A DNA stretch of 64,000 nt from an uncultured Oscillospiraceae bacterium (lineage in GTDB: Bacteria; Bacillota; Clostridia; Oscillospirales; Ruminococcaceae): positions 5,229 through 69,228 of the forward strand of contig UREN01000002.1 in the NCBI GenBank assembly GCA_900546885.1, read 5' to 3'. The position numbers and the translations under genes were made by a program. The notes under the pieces are model-generated. The model was not told where the DNA came from. It ran no database searches and worked only from the letters and a program-made list of their open reading frames with translations. Shown here one piece after another: positions 59,181-64,000 of the stretch (within the stretch, counting starts at the first letter, position 1; every line of letters starts with the position of its first letter).

Positions 59181-59217
59181 AGCCCGGCAATCCTTTTTAC
59201 GGATTGCCGGGCTTTTT
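59181..59217. terminator. Bidirectional terminator between convergent genes
   Basis: Perfect 13-base arms AGCCCGGCAATCC and GGATTGCCGGGCT, loop TTTTTAC, T run on the right and A run on the left; serves the small Cys-rich gene and the minus-strand pair. Confidence 0.88.
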
Positions 59218-59306
59218 GCATGCGCCGGGCGCCAAAGCGGCCGGGCCCAAGCCGGGCGCCTGCCTGCGCTGGCGCGGCTTTTGGCCTTATATGCTTTTCT
59301 TGGCTG

Positions 59307-59699
59307 TCACATTTTCTTTTCTAACAGGCTGCTTACAAAAATCAGGCTAACCAGCTGGGCCACAACCACCCCGCCCAGCACCACGGCCGGAAACACATAG
59401 CCCATGCACAGAAACACCACAATGGCAATGCCCAGCAGGGTTGTGGTAAACATGTTGGTGATGTTGCCCGCCTTTTCTTTTATGGCAAGGTTGCGCTCGT
59501 CCATTACATGCTTTTGATATTCGCTGTCCTGCGCCCATTTGGCAAGCACACGGTTTGTGTTGCCCGCGCCGAACGCCATGGCGAACAGCAGGGCCAGGCC
59601 AACGTCTGCCTGCTGCGGCAGTTGCAAAAAAGCCACCGCCAGCAGGGCCAGCGCAGCCACGGCATAACAAACATAAGAAACCATACGCTTCATGCTCAT
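59307..59699 (-). CDS. Membrane protein paired with an XRE regulator
   Basis: 130 residues with four hydrophobic helices in two hairpins, separated by a cytoplasmic segment of about 35 residues (NRVLAKWAQDSEYQKHVMDERN, split here). The DERN motif between helix pairs is typical of small DUF2178-like membrane proteins that sit behind a small XRE regulator. No enzymatic motif. Its start overlaps the regulator stop by four bases (ATGA), so it is translated as a unit. Function unknown; self-resistance or envelope stress has been suspected for such pairs. Confidence 0.78.
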   Translation of the reverse strand: MSMKRMVSYVCYAVAALALLAVAFLQLPQQADVGLALLFAMAFGAGNTNRVLAKWAQDSEYQKHVMDERNLAIKEKAGNITNMFTTTLLGIAIVVFLCMGYVFPAVVLGGVVVAQLVSLIFVSSLLEKKM

Positions 59700-59905
59700 T
59701 CTTCCTTTCCTTCGTCTTCATAAAGAAAGATGTCCTCAATGGCCATGCCAAAATAGCGCGCTATTTTGAACGCCAGCAGAATAGAGGGGTTATAGCGCCC
59801 GTTTTCCAGCGAGCCCACTGTCTGCCGCGAAACCTGCAGCGCGTCGGCCAGTTCTTCCTGGCTGATGCCCCGCTGTTTGCGCAGCTGTTCCAACCTGTTT
59901 TTCAT
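59696..59905 (-). CDS. Small XRE-family transcriptional regulator
   Basis: 69 residues, almost only a helix-turn-helix: MKNRLEQLRKQRGISQEELA followed by DALQVSRQTVGSLENGRYNPS and FKIARYFGMAIEDIFLYED. It belongs to the YozG/YgzD-type small XRE group that autoregulates and controls a co-encoded membrane protein. The ATG at 59905 has GGAGG eight bases upstream; an in-frame upstream ATG at 59974 lies inside the promoter and is rejected. Confidence 0.9.
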   Translation of the reverse strand: MKNRLEQLRKQRGISQEELADALQVSRQTVGSLENGRYNPSILLAFKIARYFGMAIEDIFLYEDEGKEE

Positions 59906-59918
59906 TCTGCCCGCCTCC

Positions 59919-59989
59919 AAATGGAAAGTGTGCTTTCCGTTTATTAAGATAGCCCTTTTCACCTTAAATGTCAAGCAAACTTTCCATTT
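59919..59989 (-). promoter_or_regulatory. Promoter and paired operator of the XRE pair
   Basis: Minus-strand TTGACA (59969-59974), 17 bases, TATCTT (59946-59951). An 11-base element AAATGGAAAGT (59919-59929) recurs as its exact inverse ACTTTCCATTT (59979-59989), one copy just upstream of the -35 box and one in the first transcribed bases; the inner copy is also half of the palindrome GGAAAG-TGTG-CTTTCC (59923-59938). Confidence 0.75.
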
Positions 59990-60055
59990 AAACGCCGCTT
60001 TTGTGTAAGATTTGAAAAACCGTCCGGCATACCGCCCAAACCTGGCCGCAAAAAC

Positions 60056-60084
60056 TTGTAACTTCTGCCCAGTTATAGTATAAT
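60056..60084 (+). promoter_or_regulatory. Promoter of the aminotransferase gene
   Basis: TTGTAA, 17 bases, perfect TATAAT; predicted start near 60091, about 84 bases before the start codon. Confidence 0.8.
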
Positions 60085-60174
60085 ATTTTCTTGTGTGGGC
60101 ACGCCTGTGGGAGGGCGTAGGGAAGCCTTACCGCACAAGAGGGAAAGTATGAAAAGAAAGAGGGAACTGGGCGT

Positions 60175-61449
60175 ATGGCAGATTATTTGGCAATGGACAA
60201 AGCCGCGCTGGAGGCAGAGCGTGCGTCCCTGCTGGCAGCATATGAGGGGTATGTGGCACGGGGGCTTTCGCTGGATATGTCGCGCGGCAAACCTTCCGCA
60301 GAACAGCTGGACCTTTCGATGGACCTTCTGTACATGACAGATTATCACGGCGAGGGCGGAACCGACGCGCGCAACTATGGCGCACTGGAAGGCATGCCGG
60401 AGGCACGCCGCTTTTTTGCACAGATGCTTGGCGTGCAGCCGCAGGAAGTGGTGGTGGGCGGAAACTCCAGCCTTCAAATGATGTATGACCAGGTGGCGCT
60501 TGGCTGGCGCAAGGGCTTCCCCGGTGGCTGTGGGCCCTGGCGGAAAGCAAGCCCGGCGCCCAAATTTATCTGCCCTGTGCCGGGTTACGACAGGCACTTC
60601 CGCGTGACGGAGGAGTTTGGCTTTGAGATGCTGAATGTCCCCATGGGGCCGCAGGGGCCGGACATGGACCTTGTGGAGCAGCTGGTGCAAGACAGCGCCG
60701 TGAAGGGCATTTGGTGTGTGCCGCTGTATTCCAACCCGGACGGCTATACCTACAGCGACGAAACCGTGCGGCGCCTTGCGCGCATGCAAACGGCTGCGCC
60801 AGACTTTCGCATTTTCTGGGACAATGCCTACTGTGTGCACCATTTGACAGACAAGCACGACACGGTGCTGAATATTCTGGACGAGTGCCGTGCCGCCGGC
60901 CATGAAAGCAGGCCGCTTTTGTTCTGCTCTTTAAGCAAGGTGACGTTCCCGGGCGCAAGCGTGGCCGCCATGGCCGCCAGCGAAGAGAACATTGCCCATA
61001 TTGTGAAAAACATGTTCCCCATGATTATCAGCTATGACAAAATGAACCAGCTGCGCCATGTGCGCTTTTTAAAGGACATGCAGGGGGTGGAGGCGCACAT
61101 GGAAAAGCACCGCGCCATTGTGGCCCCAAAATTTGAGGCCGTGTGGCAGGCCTTGCGCGAAGGGCTTTCGCCCTATGGGGAAATTGCCCGCTGGACAACG
61201 CCGAACGGCGGCTATTTCATCAGCCTGTACACGCTGGAAGGGTGCGCAAAGCGCACCGTGCAGCTGTGCAAAGACGCGGGCGTGGTGCTTACGGGCGCGG
61301 GCGCGGCCTACCCGTATGGCCATGACGAACAAGATTCCAACATCCGCATTGCGCCCACCTATCCCACGCTGCCGGAACTGCGCCTGGCCTGCGAGCTGCT
61401 GTGCATGGCGGTGCGCCTTGCAAGTGTGGAAAAACTTCTGGGGGCCTGA
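60175..61449 (+). CDS. Aspartate aminotransferase-type PLP enzyme (Asp_aminotransf family)
   Basis: 424-residue fold-type I aminotransferase. PLP lysine in FCSLSKVTFPGASVA (about 259), preceded by DNAYCVHHL with the pyridine-nitrogen Asp; substrate-binding NSSLQMMYD and a final NIRIAPTYP Arg. It belongs to the divergent family typified by the Corynebacterium aspartate aminotransferase rather than classical AspB. ATG 60175 follows GAGGGAACTGGG. The substrate pair aspartate/2-oxoglutarate is inferred from the family. Confidence 0.85.
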   Translation: MADYLAMDKAALEAERASLLAAYEGYVARGLSLDMSRGKPSAEQLDLSMDLLYMTDYHGEGGTDARNYGALEGMPEARRFFAQMLGVQPQEVVVGGNSSLQMMYDQVALGWRKGFPGGCGPWRKASPAPKFICPVPGYDRHFRVTEEFGFEMLNVPMGPQGPDMDLVEQLVQDSAVKGIWCVPLYSNPDGYTYSDETVRRLARMQTAAPDFRIFWDNAYCVHHLTDKHDTVLNILDECRAAGHESRPLLFCSLSKVTFPGASVAAMAASEENIAHIVKNMFPMIISYDKMNQLRHVRFLKDMQGVEAHMEKHRAIVAPKFEAVWQALREGLSPYGEIARWTTPNGGYFISLYTLEGCAKRTVQLCKDAGVVLTGAGAAYPYGHDEQDSNIRIAPTYPTLPELRLACELLCMAVRLASVEKLLGA

Positions 61450-61490
61450 ACAGCCGCAGAAGTGAAACATCAATTTCCGGAGGGATACCC

Positions 61491-63869
61491 ATGAAGACAA
61501 AAGGAAGGCCCTGGCAATTCTTTGTTGTTGCAGCGCTTATTTTTTTGTTTGCCTACACCGCGTTTTTCGGCGTGAAAACGCAATATGGCGACACGCTGAA
61601 CACCTGGATTAAAGGCGCGGCCGACATTCGTTTTGGCATTGATATCCGCGGCGGGGTGGATGTGACCTTTATGCCCGCCGACGGCTATGACGCCACAGAC
61701 GAGCAGATGGAGGCAGCCAAATCTGTGGTGGAACAGCGCCTTGTGAACCTGCAAATTACAGACAGCGAAGTGTATGCCGATTCCGGCAATGACCGCATTG
61801 TGGTGCGCTTCCCGTGGAAGGAAGATGAAACGGAATTCGACCCCGAGGCGGCCATTCAGGAAATTGGCGCCACCGCGCGGCTTACCTTCCGGGAAAGCAA
61901 CGAAACAGACAGCGAGGGCAAACCCTCTGGCGTAACGGCCGAAAATATTATTCTGGAAGGGGAAGATATTCAAAGCGCCACCGCGCAGGTGGACACCAAC
62001 CCCTCCAGCACTACATACGGCGAATACTATGTGGCGCTGGAACTGAATGATTCCGGCAAGGAAAAATTTTCCGAGGCAACCGAGCGCCTGTCGCAGGAAA
62101 CGCCGAAAGGCATCATTTCCATCTGGATGGACGACACCATGATTTCTTACCCGCAGGTGCAGTCTGCCATTACAGACGGGCATGTGCAAATTTTGCTGGG
62201 CAGCAGCGATGACGCCGCGCGGGAACAGGCCATCACCCTGGCAAACCAAATCAATTCCGGCGCTTTGCCGTTTGCGCTGGAGGCAGAAAACTTCAGCACC
62301 ATCAGCCCGTCTTTGGGCGCCAATTCGCTGGGCGCCATGGTGCTGGCCGGTGTGGTTGCCTTCCTTCTGGTGGCCCTGTTTATGATTTTGAAATACCGGC
62401 TGCCCGGTTTTGTGGCCAGCATTGCCCTTTTGGGGCAAACGGCCATGACGCTGGCCTTTGTTTCCGGCTATTTTGCCGTGTTCCCCAGCTTTACGCTTAC
62501 GCTGCCAGGCATTGCGGGCATTATTCTTGCCATTGGCATGGGGGTGGACGCCAACGTCATTACGGCAGAGCGCATTAAGGAAGAAATCCGCGCCGGGAAA
62601 AGCATTGACGGCGCGCTGAACGCGGGCTTCCGCCGCGGGCTGAAGCCCATCATTGACGGCAACGTAACCGTGGTGATTGTGGCGGTGATGCTGATGGGTG
62701 CTTTCGGCCCCACAGACGGCTTCTTTGCCAGGCTGCTGCGCCCGGTGTTCTTTGCCTTTGGCGCCTCTACGGCAGGCACCATCTACTCCTTCGGTTACAC
62801 CCTGCTGGTGGGCGTGCTGCTGAACTTTGTGTTTGGCGTGGGCTGCACGCGCGTTATGCTTCGCGGCATTTCCAAACTGAAGTGCATGCGCCGCGCTGTG
62901 TTGTACGGCGGCCTTCGCCCGCAGGCCGCCCCCAGGCAGCCCAAAACGTGGAACATTGTGGGCGCGCGCAAAAAGTTTTTTGCGTTTTCGCTGTGCCTGG
63001 TGCTGTTCATTGCCGTTTTCAGCGCTGTGTTTGGCGTAAAAATGGACATTCAGTTCAAGGGCGGCGCCATTGTCACATACAGTTATGAGGGCGAAGCGCC
63101 CGTGCAGGCCGTTACCCAAACGGCACAGGACGCGCTGGGCAGCGGCGTAACTGTGCAGACGGGTTCTTCCATTGCCACAGAAGGGCAGACGCTGACGGTG
63201 TCGATGCCGGGCAGCGAAACCATGAGCACCGAAACGGTGGCGGCCCTGACGGCCGCTTTGCAGGAAAGCTACCCGGATAATCAGTTCCAGCAGCTTTCCA
63301 TCACAAATGTAGACCCCACTTTGGGCGGCGAATTTTTTGCCAAAAGCATTGTGGCAATTCTTGCCGCGGCGGTGCTTATCCTCATCTATATTGCGGTGCG
63401 CTTTAAAAACATTGGCGGCCTGCGCGGCGCTGTAACCGGCGTTGTTGCGCTGCTGAATGACATGGTTGTCATTTTCGGCATTTTCGTGGTGCTGCGCATT
63501 CCCCTGAACGGAAACTTTATTGCGGCCATGCTGGTTATTCTGGGCTATTCCATCAACGACACGGTTGTTATTTATGACCGCATCCGCGAAAATGGCTCTA
63601 TGGTAAACAAAAAGCACACCGATTTTGCCCAGCTGGTGAACACGGGCATCAACCAAAGCCTGACGCGCACCATCAACACCACGCTCACCACATTGCTTGC
63701 GCTGGGCACTGTGTGTGTGGTAAGCGTCGTCTTTGGGCTGGACAGCATCTTCACCTTCTCGTTCCCTCTTATCATTGGCATGGTTTCGGGCGTATACAGT
63801 TCCATCTGCATTGCCGGGCCGCTGTGGGTTGAATGGGAAAAGCGCGCTGGCGCAAAGCCCAAAAAATAA
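61491..63869 (+). CDS. secDF: Fused protein translocase SecDF
   Basis: 792-residue fusion of SecD and SecF, which use the proton gradient to pull exported proteins out of SecYEG. SecD half: first helix (about 8-27), IDIRGGVDVTFMP, the periplasmic P1 domain to about 275, five helices with the IGMGVDANVITAERIKEE motif. SecF half from about 480: helix, GGAIVTYSYEGE, five helices with LGYSINDTVVIYDRIRENG. The fusion is common in Firmicutes. ATG 61491 has GGAGGGA upstream. Its terminator appears split by an insertion sequence. Confidence 0.95.
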   Translation: MKTKGRPWQFFVVAALIFLFAYTAFFGVKTQYGDTLNTWIKGAADIRFGIDIRGGVDVTFMPADGYDATDEQMEAAKSVVEQRLVNLQITDSEVYADSGNDRIVVRFPWKEDETEFDPEAAIQEIGATARLTFRESNETDSEGKPSGVTAENIILEGEDIQSATAQVDTNPSSTTYGEYYVALELNDSGKEKFSEATERLSQETPKGIISIWMDDTMISYPQVQSAITDGHVQILLGSSDDAAREQAITLANQINSGALPFALEAENFSTISPSLGANSLGAMVLAGVVAFLLVALFMILKYRLPGFVASIALLGQTAMTLAFVSGYFAVFPSFTLTLPGIAGIILAIGMGVDANVITAERIKEEIRAGKSIDGALNAGFRRGLKPIIDGNVTVVIVAVMLMGAFGPTDGFFARLLRPVFFAFGASTAGTIYSFGYTLLVGVLLNFVFGVGCTRVMLRGISKLKCMRRAVLYGGLRPQAAPRQPKTWNIVGARKKFFAFSLCLVLFIAVFSAVFGVKMDIQFKGGAIVTYSYEGEAPVQAVTQTAQDALGSGVTVQTGSSIATEGQTLTVSMPGSETMSTETVAALTAALQESYPDNQFQQLSITNVDPTLGGEFFAKSIVAILAAAVLILIYIAVRFKNIGGLRGAVTGVVALLNDMVVIFGIFVVLRIPLNGNFIAAMLVILGYSINDTVVIYDRIRENGSMVNKKHTDFAQLVNTGINQSLTRTINTTLTTLLALGTVCVVSVVFGLDSIFTFSFPLIIGMVSGVYSSICIAGPLWVEWEKRAGAKPKK

Positions 63870-63890
63870 AACAAACCAAATAGAATGCAC

Positions 63891-63909
63891 AAAAAGGCTG
63901 CGGGCCCAC
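63891..63909 (+). terminator. Left half of the secDF terminator, interrupted
   Basis: AAAAAGGCTGCGGGC has the look of the left arm of an intrinsic terminator, but no matching right arm is present before the insertion-sequence end begins. Confidence 0.4.
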
Positions 63910-64000
63910 TGTGAACTGCCCCAGTAAAAACGGACAATAGACAAAAGGCCCCCTAATGTAGGAAAATAGAACTACATTAGGGGGTCTTAGAATGTCTGGA
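63910..64000 (+). mobile_element. Left end of an IS3-like insertion sequence, truncated by the window
   Basis: TGTGAACTGCCCCAGTAAAA followed by CGGACAA is the typical left inverted-repeat pattern of IS3-family elements. Next comes a perfect 12-base hairpin CCCCCTAATGTA/TACATTAGGGGG (63949-63984), which such elements use to block transcription entering from outside, then GGGGGT and an ATG. The rest lies beyond the window. Confidence 0.65.
63992..64000 (+). CDS. Start of a transposase OrfA, truncated by the window
   Basis: Only three codons (Met-Ser-Gly) are present. The ATG at 63992 has a G-rich ribosome site eight bases upstream at the foot of the hairpin, and its place inside the element matches orfA of IS3-family sequences. 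Identity is inferred from position only. Confidence 0.45.

Noticed and set aside
59037-59306. Possible small gene after the Cys-rich protein
   Set aside because: An open frame from an ATG near 59035 passes straight through the bidirectional terminator at 59181-59217 and has only low-complexity Ala/Pro/Arg content.
60148-60337. Short frame beginning upstream of the aminotransferase
   Set aside because: It overlaps the aminotransferase in another frame, has Trp/Arg-rich nonsense composition and no conserved features; a leader peptide cannot be excluded but is not supported.

Overview
The window is about 64 kb of a GC-rich, low-spacing, almost entirely plus-strand chromosome. Gene content and order (pyrH-frr-uppS-cdsA-dxr-rseP-ispG-polC; miaB-ylbF-mutS-mutL-miaA; sepF-ylmH-divIVA-lspA-rluD; tig-clpP-clpX-lon-engB; a SpoIVFA/SpoIVFB-like pair beside a TIGR03960-type radical SAM gene) point to a spore-forming or formerly spore-forming member of the Clostridia, most likely a high-GC Oscillospiraceae/Ruminococcaceae-type gut bacterium. 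This is inferred from family knowledge; no database was searched.

Left edge (1-5.1 kb): a vanG-type glycopeptide-resistance cluster, vanS (5' end outside the window), vanG (D-Ala:D-Ser ligase), vanXY (D,D-peptidase) and vanT (membrane serine racemase). It is closed by a bidirectional terminator shared with a convergent tRNA-Ala(CGC). A strong terminator-like hairpin sits in the vanG leader. Next (5.3-7.7 kb) is a three-gene unit: a small unknown protein, a Spo0A-family response regulator and a soluble histidine kinase.

Core housekeeping (7.7-56 kb): (a) a nucleotide/isoprenoid/lipid/replication operon from pyrH to polC; (b) a LytR-CpsA-Psr protein; (c) a divergent minus-strand pair of cysteine-rich proteins behind a sporulation-type promoter; (d) tRNA modification and mismatch repair; (e) cell-division and lipoprotein genes; (f) a HAD phosphatase, a ComEA-like protein and polyphosphate kinase; (g) a SpoIVFA/SpoIVFB-like pair; (h) radical SAM and DUF2344 genes, then rplS, lepB, rbgA, rnhB, yraN, a dipeptidase and thrC; (i) a protein-quality-control block (trigger factor, ClpP, ClpX, Lon with a long structured leader), then EngB, a methyltransferase and Hsp33.

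Right part (56-64 kb): a six-gene tRNA cluster (Gly-Val-Asp-Phe-Gly-Cys) with two internal-looking promoters, a regulator carrying a DNA-binding domain at each end with a perfect palindrome inside its own promoter, a small Cys-rich basic protein behind a long structured leader, a minus-strand XRE regulator/membrane protein pair with paired operator-like repeats, a class I aminotransferase and a fused SecDF. The window ends in the left end of an IS3-like insertion sequence that appears to have split the secDF terminator.

Twenty-base promoter and terminator calls were made by eye. Start codons were chosen by Shine-Dalgarno spacing and family N-termini.
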